A stretch of 56,250 bases of DNA. Origin: Flavobacteriia bacterium (GTDB lineage Bacteria > Bacteroidota > Bacteroidia > Flavobacteriales_D > Crocinitomicaceae). Where the stretch lies: the NCBI GenBank assembly GCA_947490145.1, contig CANLGD010000012.1, positions 1-56,250 of the forward strand, written 5' to 3'. Below the pieces are notes generated by a model. That model was not told the DNA's origin. It worked only from the letters and a program-made list of their open reading frames with translations, and did not search any database. Position numbers and translations under genes: made by a program. Positions 8,901 through 17,092 of the stretch are shown here, piece after piece. The first letter of the stretch is position 1, and each line of letters starts with the position of its first letter.

Positions 8901-9548
8901 ATGCAAGATACGTTTAAGCACAAAGGAATGCGTCGCCAATTGATTGATGAATTGAGAACAAAAGGAATTACTGAAGAAAAAGTGTTGGAAGCTTTTGATG
9001 CTATTCCAAGGCATTTTTTCTTGGATCAAGTATTTGAGAAACAAGCTTATTCAAATATGCCATTCCAAATTGGTGCTGGGCAAACGATTTCTCATCCTTA
9101 CACCGTTGCTTTTCAAACGCAATTATTGGAAATCAAAAAAGGGGACAAAGTTTTAGAAGTAGGAACAGGTTCCGCATTTCAAACATGTATTTTGTGTCAA
9201 TTGGGTGCAAAAGTTTTCAGCATTGAAAGACAAAGAGAATTATTTCTTAAGGCAAATACTACGATCAAGAAATTTAACTTCACACCAAAATTATTTTTCG
9301 GTGATGGTTATAAAGGTCAAGAGAATTTTGCTCCTTATGATAAAATAATTATTACTTGCGGTGCTCCTTTTGTTCCAGAGGATTTATTGAAACAACTTAA
9401 AATTGGTGGAATTATGGTAATTCCAGTAGGTGATTTGGAAACGCAAGAAATGATTCGAATCAAGAGAATTGATGAAACAAATTTCTCTCAAAGTAAACTT
9501 GGGGTCTTTAGTTTTGTTCCAATGTTGGAAAATACAAATAATATTTAA
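8901..9548 (+). CDS. pcm: Protein-L-isoaspartate O-methyltransferase
   Basis: A 215-residue SAM-dependent enzyme that repairs isoaspartyl residues in aged proteins. The N-terminus MQDTFKHKGMRRQL matches the usual beginning of the Bacteroidota enzyme, which is why I start at 8901 and not at the GTG six bases upstream. The family block IGAGQTISHPYTVAFQT near residue 57 contains the substrate-binding segment, and the SAM motif I reads VLEVGTGSAFQT near residue 83 (GTGSGYQ in most homologues). The post-motif acidic residue is in SIERQRELF. Cytosolic, single gene, possibly leaderless. Confidence 0.9.
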   Translation: MQDTFKHKGMRRQLIDELRTKGITEEKVLEAFDAIPRHFFLDQVFEKQAYSNMPFQIGAGQTISHPYTVAFQTQLLEIKKGDKVLEVGTGSAFQTCILCQLGAKVFSIERQRELFLKANTTIKKFNFTPKLFFGDGYKGQENFAPYDKIIITCGAPFVPEDLLKQLKIGGIMVIPVGDLETQEMIRIKRIDETNFSQSKLGVFSFVPMLENTNNI

Positions 9549-9757
9549 TGTTAATTACGTCAAAATAGTCTTTTATTTTTTGCGGCAATCACAAACTCTA
9601 TGTATTTTTTTAGGATGCTTAGCATCTCAATACTTTTTCTTCAAATTGTTATTTTTCAGTTAATCTTCTGAAATAAACTTTTTTTCATTGAACGAAAGAT
9701 TGACTAACATGTATTTCTTATCAAATCATCTAAAGTTAAATAAATAAAATATAAATC

Positions 9758-11440
9758 ATGAAGAAATTAATCACACTTATTCTTGTAGCAACAAGTTTTG
9801 CAAGCTTTGCAATTGAAAAAGAAAATGTAAAATCTACTATTTCAGATGTAACAGTTTATTTGCAGGGAGCGCAAGTCTTCCGTAAAGCAAATTTTACGGT
9901 GAAACCTGGAGTAACAGAAATTATCATTGATGGCATTTGTCCAACGATTGATCCAAATAGTATTCAAGTAAAAGCATTTGGAAATTTAGTTATTTTAGAC
10001 TCAAAATATTCACTTTATTATCCAAAACCAGAAACTGTTAAAATGATTGATGGTTTGCCACTAAAAGTTAAAAAAGACATTAACTTATTGGAAGATTCAT
10101 TACTTGTTATGACTTATGACATCCTGGAAATTCAAGATGAAATTGATGTTTTAAATGCAACAAAAAATATTTTGTATAATAATGGAGCAATTAAGGGGCA
10201 AGGTAAAGTAAACGATTCAATTCAATTATTAAAACAAGCAGTTGAGTATTATTCATTGAAAATGAATGAATTGAATAAAAAATTACTGCAATTAAATCGT
10301 CGTAAAAACGATAAGAATCGTAGAAAAGCTGATATGCAAATACGTTTAAATAATCTGAAAAATTTTCAAAATACAAGCGGATTTGAAGAACAAGAAAAAG
10401 GACCAATCCATCGTTTAACGGTTACCGTTTCTTCAAAAGAACTTGTTTCAGGCAAATTAAATTTCTCATACCTTGTTTCAAGTGCTGGCTGGACTCCACT
10501 TTATGATTTAAAAAGTGAAGTTGCTACCGGAAAAGTAAATTTGAACTATAAAGCCCAAGTGTTTCAAAATACAGGAATTAATTGGGAAGACGTGAAGTTG
10601 ACAATTTCTACAAATAATCCATATATGAACAAGACAAAACCGACTTTGCATCCATGGTATATTGATTATTATGCCAACAAACCTATGTACAATCAACTTT
10701 CGAATGGTTATACTAACATGCCAGTCATAGCTAATCAATACGAAAAAAAAGCAATGACAAAGGATTTAGAAAACAGTTTAGATATGAATTCTTCTCAAAC
10801 ATCCGTTGATTTTGTAAAAATGGTAGATCAAATTATTTCAGCAGAATTTAGGATAGATTTGCCCTATTCTATTGCTTCAAACAACGAGGCACACATGGTT
10901 TTGATAAAAAATGAAGATTTGTCTGCAACCTTCAGATATTATACAGTTCCAAAATTGGACGCATCAGTTTTCTTAGTTGCTCAAATTTCAAAATTGGATG
11001 AGTTGCAACTAGTTCCTGCAAAAGCAAATATTTTCTTTGATGGAACGTATATGGGAGAAACATACATTGACCCAACGAACATGGAAGATACTCTGTCATT
11101 GAGTTTAGGAAAAGATCCAAATATTATTGTGAAACGTACACTTTTGAGAAAAGAATCAAAAGAAAAAATCATTGGAACTGAAAAAGAAAGAACAAATTCC
11201 TTTGAAATTGAAATAAAAAATTTGAAATCAACTAATGTTGAAGTTGTGATCCAAGACCAAATTCCAATTACACAAAATGCCGATATTAAAATTGAGGCAA
11301 TTGGGACTGATAAAGCGAAATATGATGAACAAACTGGAATTATGGAGTGGGTTGCAAAATTAAAAACAAAAGAATCATCCAAAATAAATTTCAGCTATAA
11401 AGTAAAGTACAATAAAGATAAAAATGTTCAAGTGAATTAA
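9758..11440 (+). CDS. MuiA-like DUF4139/DUF4140 exported protein
   Basis: A 560-residue exported protein of the mucoidy inhibitor MuiA type. A signal peptide of about 18 residues ends FASFAIE. The N-terminal region (ISDVTVYLQGAQVFRKANF) matches DUF4140, a coiled-coil-like helical part follows (about residues 105-205, with NELNKKLLQLNRRKN), and the C-terminal beta-rich DUF4139 domain includes SYLVSSAGWTPLYDLKS, the family hallmark. The biochemical function is unknown. The strongly A-rich leader before the ATG is typical for Bacteroidota, which lack classical Shine-Dalgarno use. Confidence 0.82.
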   Translation: MKKLITLILVATSFASFAIEKENVKSTISDVTVYLQGAQVFRKANFTVKPGVTEIIIDGICPTIDPNSIQVKAFGNLVILDSKYSLYYPKPETVKMIDGLPLKVKKDINLLEDSLLVMTYDILEIQDEIDVLNATKNILYNNGAIKGQGKVNDSIQLLKQAVEYYSLKMNELNKKLLQLNRRKNDKNRRKADMQIRLNNLKNFQNTSGFEEQEKGPIHRLTVTVSSKELVSGKLNFSYLVSSAGWTPLYDLKSEVATGKVNLNYKAQVFQNTGINWEDVKLTISTNNPYMNKTKPTLHPWYIDYYANKPMYNQLSNGYTNMPVIANQYEKKAMTKDLENSLDMNSSQTSVDFVKMVDQIISAEFRIDLPYSIASNNEAHMVLIKNEDLSATFRYYTVPKLDASVFLVAQISKLDELQLVPAKANIFFDGTYMGETYIDPTNMEDTLSLSLGKDPNIIVKRTLLRKESKEKIIGTEKERTNSFEIEIKNLKSTNVEVVIQDQIPITQNADIKIEAIGTDKAKYDEQTGIMEWVAKLKTKESSKINFSYKVKYNKDKNVQVN

Positions 11441-11464
11441 AATCTAATTACTCTTTCGTTTTTT

Positions 11465-11516
11465 AAAAGTTACTTTTGATGGAAATCAATTTGATTCTAT
11501 CGGAGGTAACTTTTTT
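11465..11516 (+). terminator. Possible terminator after the MuiA-like gene
   Basis: AAAAGTTAC at 11465-11473 pairs with GTAACTTTT at 11506-11514, with a partly self-pairing loop, and is followed by a short T run. The loop is long, so support is moderate. Confidence 0.4.
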
Positions 11517-11652
11517 ATTACCAATATTTTTAATCTGCCTTTAGATATCGTTAATATAGTTAGAATGTTAGATTTTCCTCTTTTAGATTTAATTGATTAT
11601 CAATAGAATAAAAAATAAATTAAATAAAAATACATTTTTTTCTTTGTTTTCC

Positions 11653-11682
11653 TTGCGCTTGATGAAATTAGTCTTATATTTG
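11653..11682 (+). promoter_or_regulatory. Promoter of tRNA-Asp
   Basis: TTG at 11653-11655 and TATATTTG at 11675-11682 are 19 bases apart, the expected Bacteroidota -33/-7 layout. The tRNA begins about 70 bases downstream. Confidence 0.6.
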
Positions 11683-11754
11683 CACACGCTTTTAGAGAAA
11701 AGTAACACAATTTTTGAGTTTAGCTGTTGCTAAAGATTGAAAAATTAGAAAATT

Positions 11755-11828
11755 GGTTTGGTAGTTCAGTTGGTTAGAATACATGCCTGTCACGCATGGG
11801 GTCGCGGGTTCGAGTCCCGTCCAGACCG
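11755..11828 (+). tRNA. tRNA-Asp (anticodon GTC)
   Basis: All four arms fold. The acceptor stem GGTTTGG pairs with CCAGACC (one G-T pair), the anticodon loop CTGTCAC carries GTC, and the T arm GCGGG/CCCGT with loop TTCGAGT is standard. The 74-base gene ends with discriminator G followed by CAG, so the CCA end is not encoded. It lies directly before an integrase gene and is the likely attachment target of the island that follows. No second copy of its 3' end was found in this window. Confidence 0.93.
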
Positions 11829-11867
11829 CAGAATAGCATTTTTTGCTATCTCAAAAAGCTTCAAAAA

Positions 11868-11898
11868 CCCCTTAAATCATTGATTTAAGGGGTTTTTT
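11868..11898 (+). terminator. Rho-independent terminator of tRNA-Asp
   Basis: CCCCTTAAATCA at 11868-11879 pairs with TGATTTAAGGGG at 11881-11892 and is followed by six T. This is a near-perfect 12-pair stem with a one-base to four-base loop. Confidence 0.8.
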
Positions 11899-11942
11899 GT
11901 TTTTAGCTATATGCTAAAATATTCAAAAAATAACACCCTAAT

Positions 11943-12090
11943 AGGTAGCGTTTAAGGTAACAGTTTTCATATTTTTGAAAACGCTACCTCGAAGTGTTAT
12001 AAAATATTGATATACAACAATTTATAGCGATATATTTTGATACGTTTTGATAGGAAAAAGAACATTGTTTTTACATTGCGAGGTAACATT
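11943..12090 (+). repeat. AGGTARC repeats upstream of the integrase (possible arm-type sites)
   Basis: Four copies of AGGTARC(R)TTT occur in 150 bases: AGGTAGCGTTT at 11943, AGGTAACAGTTT at 11955, AGGTAGCGTTT on the minus strand at 11989-11979, and AGGTAACATTT at 12081. The first and third form an 11-base perfect inverted repeat. Repeats of this kind beside a tyrosine recombinase gene often bind the integrase or excisionase. That role is inferred. Confidence 0.45.
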
Positions 12091-12104
12091 TAAAAACAAA
12101 TAAT

Positions 12105-13358
12105 ATGAATCCAAATCAAACTGTATCAGTAATATTCTGGTGCTACAAATCAAGAGAAAGTAACGGTAAGGCTCCGTTAATGTGCAGAATCACTTACAAT
12201 TGTGAGCGAGTTCAATTCGGTATTCGATGCTCTGTGAACCCCAAAATGTGGATAAACGAGCTTGGAATGGTAAAAGGAATTAACGCTGAAGCTAAGGAGA
12301 TTAACGGTAAATTAGACAGTATACGCAGAGAAATCATGAAACATTATAATATGATGATGGCGATGGATCAATTTATTTCTGCCGCTACCTTAAAAGCTAC
12401 CTATTTCGGAGTAGAAGAAAAGCACAAAGGACTGATTGAAATCTTTCAATACCACAATGATCAAATGAAAGAGTTGATCGGAATTGATGTCGTTAAAGCT
12501 ACACATACCAAATTTGCAACTGTTTTATCCAAATTAGTAAGTTTTCTTAAAAAGGAAAAAAACTTAAAAGAAATTAGTTTAAAAGACTTGGACCATAAGT
12601 TTATTACCGATTTCGAGTATTACTTGAAAGCCAAAGAAGGAATTGGACACAATACCACTATGAAATACATTCGGAATGTAAAGAAAGTAACAAATATGGC
12701 ACTGGCCAATGATTGGATTTCAAAAAATCCATTTGGTAATTTCAAATGCAGTTGGAAAAAAGTCATTCGGGAAATACTTTCAAATGAAGAATTGATTGAA
12801 TTAGCTAACAAAGATTTTGAAATGGAACGTTTGTCTGAAGTGCGCGATATATTTTTATTTTGCTGTTATACTGGTTATGCTTTCATAGATGTTGAAAAAT
12901 TGACTAAAAACGATTTGGTAATTGGTATTGATGGTGGGAAATGGATTTATACCAACAGAAAGAAAACCGGAAACAGTTCCAATGTTCCTTTACTTCCTCC
13001 CGCAATGGAAATTTTGGAGAAATACAAAGAACATTCTTATTGCGAATTGACAGGAAAATTACTTCCTGTAAAAAGCAATCAAAAAATGAACGCTTATTTA
13101 AAAGAAATAGCAATACTTTGTAAGATTACAAAGCCTCTGACCATGCACATTGCTAGACATACCTTTGCAACGACTGTAACGCTATCGAATGGAGTACCTA
13201 TTGAAACTGTTTCCAAACTACTTGGACATACCAAGTTGCAGACAACTCAGATTTATGCCCAGGTGTTGGAAAACAAGGTCAGTTATGATATGAATATCCT
13301 AAAAGATAAAATGTTTTCTACCAAGAATGATGAAATTATTTTAAATGAAGCAAAATAA
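12105..13358 (+). CDS. Tyrosine-type site-specific integrase
   Basis: A 417-residue tyrosine recombinase of the Bacteroidetes mobile-element type. Its N-terminal arm-binding domain (VSVIFWCYKSRESNGKAPLMCRI), SAM-like core-binding domain (about residues 110-205) and C-terminal catalytic domain are all present. Catalytic residues visible are the HxxR box (HIARHTF), the later histidine in LGHTKLQTT and the nucleophile Tyr384 (QIYAQV). At the place of the first catalytic arginine it reads CYTGYAFIDV, with no arginine; the related IntDOT also lacks it. The gene starts about 280 bases after tRNA-Asp, so integration at that tRNA is likely. Confidence 0.9.
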   Translation: MNPNQTVSVIFWCYKSRESNGKAPLMCRITYNCERVQFGIRCSVNPKMWINELGMVKGINAEAKEINGKLDSIRREIMKHYNMMMAMDQFISAATLKATYFGVEEKHKGLIEIFQYHNDQMKELIGIDVVKATHTKFATVLSKLVSFLKKEKNLKEISLKDLDHKFITDFEYYLKAKEGIGHNTTMKYIRNVKKVTNMALANDWISKNPFGNFKCSWKKVIREILSNEELIELANKDFEMERLSEVRDIFLFCCYTGYAFIDVEKLTKNDLVIGIDGGKWIYTNRKKTGNSSNVPLLPPAMEILEKYKEHSYCELTGKLLPVKSNQKMNAYLKEIAILCKITKPLTMHIARHTFATTVTLSNGVPIETVSKLLGHTKLQTTQIYAQVLENKVSYDMNILKDKMFSTKNDEIILNEAK

Positions 13359-13430
13359 TTTTTCTTGCGTTAAAGTATTCTAAATTGTAAAAATTTATCC
13401 TATGAAAAAAAAGAATTATTTGATTTAGAA

Positions 13431-14207
13431 TTGAGTAAATTAGAAGTAATCTTGGAACAAAACAGTTTAGTGTTCCAAGATAAACACAAAGAGTACACAA
13501 ATGCCTTAGGATATTGTTTGAGTACTTTAAATGAAGTGAATGATGTCATTAGAGTTCATCAATTCACAAATATTGAAGAAGAAATTTATTTTTTCAAATA
13601 CACAAAAACAGTTCTTGAAGCAAAAATAATTTATTTCCAAAAATTACACTTACTTGAATCAAATAAAATAATTGGTTCAAGTGAGTTTTTGGATGCATTA
13701 AACCAAGAAATTAAAGTCTTTCAAAGAGAAAACAAAGAATTGTGTTTGTATCATAAATTAGACAAAAGTCATTATGATGGAAATTACTTTGTAAGGTACC
13801 AATTAGATCATTCAATTCTTATTTCGGAAATAAATCTTGTGCGTGATACAAGAACAGATTCTTTTAAAGGTCATTTATTCGCTAAGATTATCGCTTTCGA
13901 AATGCTTGACATTGAAATCAATCAAAAGCATTCAGAAAATTTGGCATTACCAAAACTGACATGGACAAGCAAAAAAGTTCATTTAATTGAACTCATCTAT
14001 GCGCTTCAAAGCACTAAATCAATTAATGACGGAAATGCAACTTTGTCGCAACTTAAATCTGCATTTATGATTTTGTTTGATCTTGATAAATTAGATATGT
14101 ACAATGGATATCAAGATATTAAAGGCAGAGATCAATATGATGTCTTTTCTGAAATGCTTTCAAACTCAATAAATAAAAGGGTTGATGATGATTACGGATT
14201 GAAATAA
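13431..14207 (+). CDS. RteC-like protein with uncertain start
   Basis: About 258 residues from the TTG at 13431. The C-terminal half is RteC-like: YFVRYQLDH, the helical block FAKIIAFEMLDIEI, then LTWTSKKVHLIELIYAL and the GNATLSQLKSAFMILFDLD segment. RteC promotes excision of Bacteroides conjugative transposons, so the role here is probably control of the island. No ATG is in frame. An ATG at 13402 would give MKKKELFDLELSKLEV if the run of eight A after it had nine, so a one-base slip or sequencing error is likely. The end is followed by an 88-base gap to the next gene. Confidence 0.7.
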   Translation: MSKLEVILEQNSLVFQDKHKEYTNALGYCLSTLNEVNDVIRVHQFTNIEEEIYFFKYTKTVLEAKIIYFQKLHLLESNKIIGSSEFLDALNQEIKVFQRENKELCLYHKLDKSHYDGNYFVRYQLDHSILISEINLVRDTRTDSFKGHLFAKIIAFEMLDIEINQKHSENLALPKLTWTSKKVHLIELIYALQSTKSINDGNATLSQLKSAFMILFDLDKLDMYNGYQDIKGRDQYDVFSEMLSNSINKRVDDDYGLK

Positions 14208-14296
14208 ATTATTTTTTTGAGACTATATAGGGAGTACATAGGGAAATTTTGAAACTTAAATGATTCACTTTTGTCAAAAATAAATCAATATTAATT

Positions 14297-14578
14297 ATGG
14301 CAACAACAATTCTAACAATCGAAGATTTGCAAGAGTTCAAAAAAGAATTATTCAGTGAATTGAATAAACTTTTGAATGGAACTGACAACAAATCACGAAA
14401 ATGGTTAAAATCCCAAGAGGTTCGAAAAATGTTAAACATTTCTCCAGGTACTTTACAAAATCTTCGTTCAAGTGGAGTTCTTCCATACACAAGAGTAGGA
14501 AATGCTTTGTATTACTTGAACGAAGATATTGTGAAAATTTTAGATGAAAATCGTGTACATCACAAGTATTCAAGATGA
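14297..14578 (+). CDS. Excisionase-like helix-turn-helix protein
   Basis: A 93-residue DNA-binding protein. The core WLKSQEVRKMLNISPGTLQ and RSSGVLPYTRVGNALYYL matches the MerR-like helix-turn-helix 17 family that is common beside Bacteroidetes integrases. The N-terminal helix (IEDLQEFKKELFSELNKLL) is also typical. Its stop codon overlaps the next start (ATGA at 14575-14578), so it is co-translated with the following gene. It is likely an excisionase or regulator of the mobile element. Confidence 0.8.
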   Translation: MATTILTIEDLQEFKKELFSELNKLLNGTDNKSRKWLKSQEVRKMLNISPGTLQNLRSSGVLPYTRVGNALYYLNEDIVKILDENRVHHKYSR

Positions 14579-15222
14579 ATTACATCAAACAGTTGTCCAG
14601 TGCAATTGAGAAGTTTTCTGAAGATGATCGATTGAATACGGCTCATGTGAGTTTGTATTTAGCATTGTTTCAATTGTGGAATTTAAACCGCTTCAAAAAC
14701 CCCATATCAATCAATCGGGCAGAGGTAATGAAAATTTCCAAGATTGGCTCCAAAGGTACTTACCATCGCTGTTTGAATGATTTTAACAATTGGTCTTACT
14801 TGAAATACGAACCATCACACAATCCCTTGAAAGGTAGCATTGTGTACATGTTCAATTTTGAGACAAGTATAGAACAAGCTTCGGTACAAGTTGAAGGACA
14901 ACTACTGACACAACATTCGGGACAAGTATCGGAGCCTTCAATAAACAATACAAACAAAGAAAAGAAATTAAACATTAAAAACTTTATTATACCAACAATT
15001 GAAGAAATTAAAGATTTTTTTAAAAATGATTTGGAAGCGGAAAGGTTTTTTAATTACTATTCTTCAAATGGGTGGCTCGTTGGAAAAAACAAAATGAAAA
15101 ATTGGAATGCATCTGCCAAAAATTGGTTGTTGAATTCCAAAACTAACACAGCAAATTATCAGAAAGAAAAAACAACTTATTTGCATGTAAATCAAGATAA
15201 AGATTATTCAATACCTCTATAA
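14575..15222 (+). CDS. Probable replication-module protein of the island
   Basis: A 215-residue protein with a winged-helix-like N-terminus (RLNTAHVSLYLALFQLWN, INRAEVMKISKIGSKGTYHRCL, YLKYEPSHNPLKGS) that fits a replication-initiator or DnaD-like DNA-binding role. A low-complexity linker follows, then a C-terminal part (TIEEIKDFFKN, SNGWLVGKNKMKNWNASAKN) resembling the DnaD-type tail. The same pairing with a DnaC-like ATPase is common in Bacteroidetes mobile elements. It overlaps the helix-turn-helix gene by 4 bases and ends 2 bases before the ATPase gene. Function is inferred from context. Confidence 0.6.
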   Translation: MNYIKQLSSAIEKFSEDDRLNTAHVSLYLALFQLWNLNRFKNPISINRAEVMKISKIGSKGTYHRCLNDFNNWSYLKYEPSHNPLKGSIVYMFNFETSIEQASVQVEGQLLTQHSGQVSEPSINNTNKEKKLNIKNFIIPTIEEIKDFFKNDLEAERFFNYYSSNGWLVGKNKMKNWNASAKNWLLNSKTNTANYQKEKTTYLHVNQDKDYSIPL

Positions 15223-15224
15223 AA

Positions 15225-15854
15225 ATGGAAATAGAAAAACACTTTGAAATTATCGACAACCAAGTAATTTATGATTTTGACAAAACGATGTCATATTTGA
15301 ATCGATATGGAAAATCAAGATTTGGTGAAAAATTTCAACTTCGAAGAAACGACACGTTAATTTTAGGAAAACTTATGTCTTATGCTATTCGAGATCGGAA
15401 AACCTGCGAAAAGCATGACATTGATTTAGAAAAAGGCATTTTGCTTATTGGAAAAATTGGTTGCGGAAAAACTAGTTTGATGGATATTTTTAGAATTCTA
15501 CATTACCAACAATTCCGATATCAAATGATTTCTTCTCGAGAAATAGCAAAAGAATTTGTCCTTAATGGATATTCAGTTCTCAACAAATATGGTAAAAAAC
15601 AAAAAATCCTTTGTTTTGACGATTTAGGAATTGAAACCAGTATCAGGCATTTCGGAAACGAATGCAACACTATGGGCGAAATTCTCCTCAGTCGTTATGA
15701 CATCATGAAATACGATCGAATTTTAACCCATGCCACAACCAATCTCAATGCGGATGATCTCGAAAAACTTTACGGAAACCGAGTTCGTTCAAGATTACGT
15801 GAGATGTTTAATGTCATTACATTTCCAAGTGATGTTTCTGACAAACGGAAATAA
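15225..15854 (+). CDS. DnaC/IstB-like AAA+ ATPase
   Basis: A 209-residue P-loop ATPase. Walker A is GKIGCGKTS near residue 77, Walker B ILCFDDLG near residue 128, sensor 1 ATTNL near residue 168, and an arginine-finger region RVRSRLREM near residue 183. The length and order fit a DnaC/IstB-type helicase loader. Two bases separate it from the preceding DnaD-like gene, so the pair probably forms a replication or primase-loading module of the integrated element. No relaxase or mobilisation gene is seen after it, which suggests this part of the element has been lost. Confidence 0.78.
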   Translation: MEIEKHFEIIDNQVIYDFDKTMSYLNRYGKSRFGEKFQLRRNDTLILGKLMSYAIRDRKTCEKHDIDLEKGILLIGKIGCGKTSLMDIFRILHYQQFRYQMISSREIAKEFVLNGYSVLNKYGKKQKILCFDDLGIETSIRHFGNECNTMGEILLSRYDIMKYDRILTHATTNLNADDLEKLYGNRVRSRLREMFNVITFPSDVSDKRK

Positions 15855-16124
15855 TTAACAGTAGAATCAAAAAATTAGAAGCTTTACGAAAAACTAAACT
15901 CGAAGCGATAAAGCGGCCTTAAGATGTTGAAAGTAGAAAACAGAAATAAACGCAGTAAGTCTAACCCATGTTTGAAACAAGTTGTCCAAATTTTCAATTT
16001 GGGTAACAACGCAGTTGAGTTTAGGTGCAGACTACGCAGTGTTTTCGTAGTTTTCAAATTAGCCATCTTACAGCCTTGATTTTTTGGTTCTTTTTTATCA
16101 AGAAAAAAGAATAAATAATAGATT
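15855..16124. other. Non-coding stretch with ACGCAGT repeats and hairpins
   Basis: No convincing gene is seen on either strand. ACGCAGT occurs three times, at 15950, 16009 and 16034. CCAAATT-TTC-AATTTGG (15986-16002) and CTACG...CGTAG (16032-16050) can form hairpins. This could be a replication or transfer site of the mobile element, but nothing proves it. Confidence 0.35.
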
Positions 16125-16790
16125 ATGAAAACAAACATCCCAAAGCTAGATACTAGCAAGATCGTCCAAGTACGATTAAAAGAAACCCAATATTACATGG
16201 AAGAACACCCAAAAAAACAAATTGTTCTTCACCACACAGTTTCAAATGGCAATGCCAAAAACGTCTTGTCTTGTTGGGCATCAACTCCCGCAAAAGTTGG
16301 AACAGCTTTTATCATCGATCGCGAAGGAGTAATACACCAATGCTTCAGTTCCAAACATTGGGCACATCATTTAGGTACAAAATCTAAAATGAATAAGCAG
16401 CTGAATCAAGAATCTATTGGAATTGAATTATGCTCATGGGGACCACTCGCCAGAAAGGAAAATCCAATGTTAAAAGGAAGTCCGAAATTCTTTTCTTCTA
16501 CTGGAACAGAAATTCCAAAGCAAGAAGTTGTAAAACTTGAAAAGCCATTTCGAGGTCATTTGTATTTCCAAGAATACACCTCATCACAGTTGAAATCTTT
16601 GCAGATTTTGGTAAATTACATTTGTGAAACTTACAATATTCCCAAAACTTACAATACTGATATGTGGGAATATTCTGGGATGGCCATGAATGGCAATCCT
16701 GGAATATATACTCATGTCAGCTATCGAAAAGACAAATCTGACTGCTTCCCGCAAATTGAGCTAATAAAGACAATTCAAAACCTTATATAA
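16125..16790 (+). CDS. N-acetylmuramoyl-L-alanine amidase (Amidase_2 family)
   Basis: A 221-residue peptidoglycan amidase related to phage lysozyme and PGRP folds. The segment QIVLHHTVSNG supplies the first zinc histidine, IGIELCSWG follows the core strand, and YTHVSYRKDKSDCFP carries the second histidine, lysine and cysteine ligands. No signal peptide is visible, so it is probably carried by the element for lysis or transfer. Fragments of its 3' end recur twice downstream, at 16874 and 18862. A small hairpin at 16821-16839 may end its transcript. Confidence 0.82.
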   Translation: MKTNIPKLDTSKIVQVRLKETQYYMEEHPKKQIVLHHTVSNGNAKNVLSCWASTPAKVGTAFIIDREGVIHQCFSSKHWAHHLGTKSKMNKQLNQESIGIELCSWGPLARKENPMLKGSPKFFSSTGTEIPKQEVVKLEKPFRGHLYFQEYTSSQLKSLQILVNYICETYNIPKTYNTDMWEYSGMAMNGNPGIYTHVSYRKDKSDCFPQIELIKTIQNLI

Positions 16791-16820
16791 TTTTTAGCTG
16801 ATCCCGATTTACAAGATTGG

Positions 16821-16839
16821 CATTTCAATCCTTGAAATG
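16821..16839 (+). terminator. Weak stem-loop after the amidase gene
   Basis: CATTTCAA (16821-16828) pairs with TTGAAATG (16832-16839) around a TCC loop, followed by a T-rich stretch. It could be a terminator, but the stem is AT-rich and short. Confidence 0.35.
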
Positions 16840-16873
16840 TTATTGATTGTTTATCGAGGTAAGTTCTAAAAAA

Positions 16874-17012
16874 GATAAATCAGATTGTTTTCCCTAAATG
16901 GAATTGATTGAAATCCTTTCAATATTAGGCTAATTATGTAAATTTCTCATTATATTTCATGTCAAGATAAACCCCAATAATTGGGGTCTATTGTAAAACA
17001 AAACATGATAGC
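16874..17012 (+). repeat. Amidase-3'-end repeat, copy 1
   Basis: This stretch resembles the end of the amidase coding region (frame reads KDKSDCFP, then a stop and a MELIEIL tail) and continues with a conserved non-coding segment containing CCCCAATAATTGGGG. A second, imperfect copy lies at 18862-19012. The pair brackets the intact AbiE genes. The alignment was done by eye; roughly three quarters of positions appear to match. Confidence 0.7.
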
Positions 17013-17034
17013 AATGTTATCATCACTTTAATGT

Positions 17035-17065
17035 CAAATTCGGCAGTTGCCAACTGCCGATTTGA
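17035..17065. terminator. Strong stem-loop downstream of AbiEii
   Basis: CGGCAGTT-GCC-AACTGCCG at 17041-17059 forms a near-perfect hairpin extended by flanking AAAT/ATTT. It lies 28 bases after the AbiEii stop. No strong T run follows, so a terminator role is only likely. Confidence 0.45.
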
Positions 17066-17092
17066 TATTCGAAGTCAAAACATCTAATTAAT

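Noticed and set aside
15884-16159. Minus-strand frame in the gap after the DnaC-like gene
   Set aside because: It overlaps the amidase start, has no recognisable domain, and the region looks like repeat-rich non-coding DNA.
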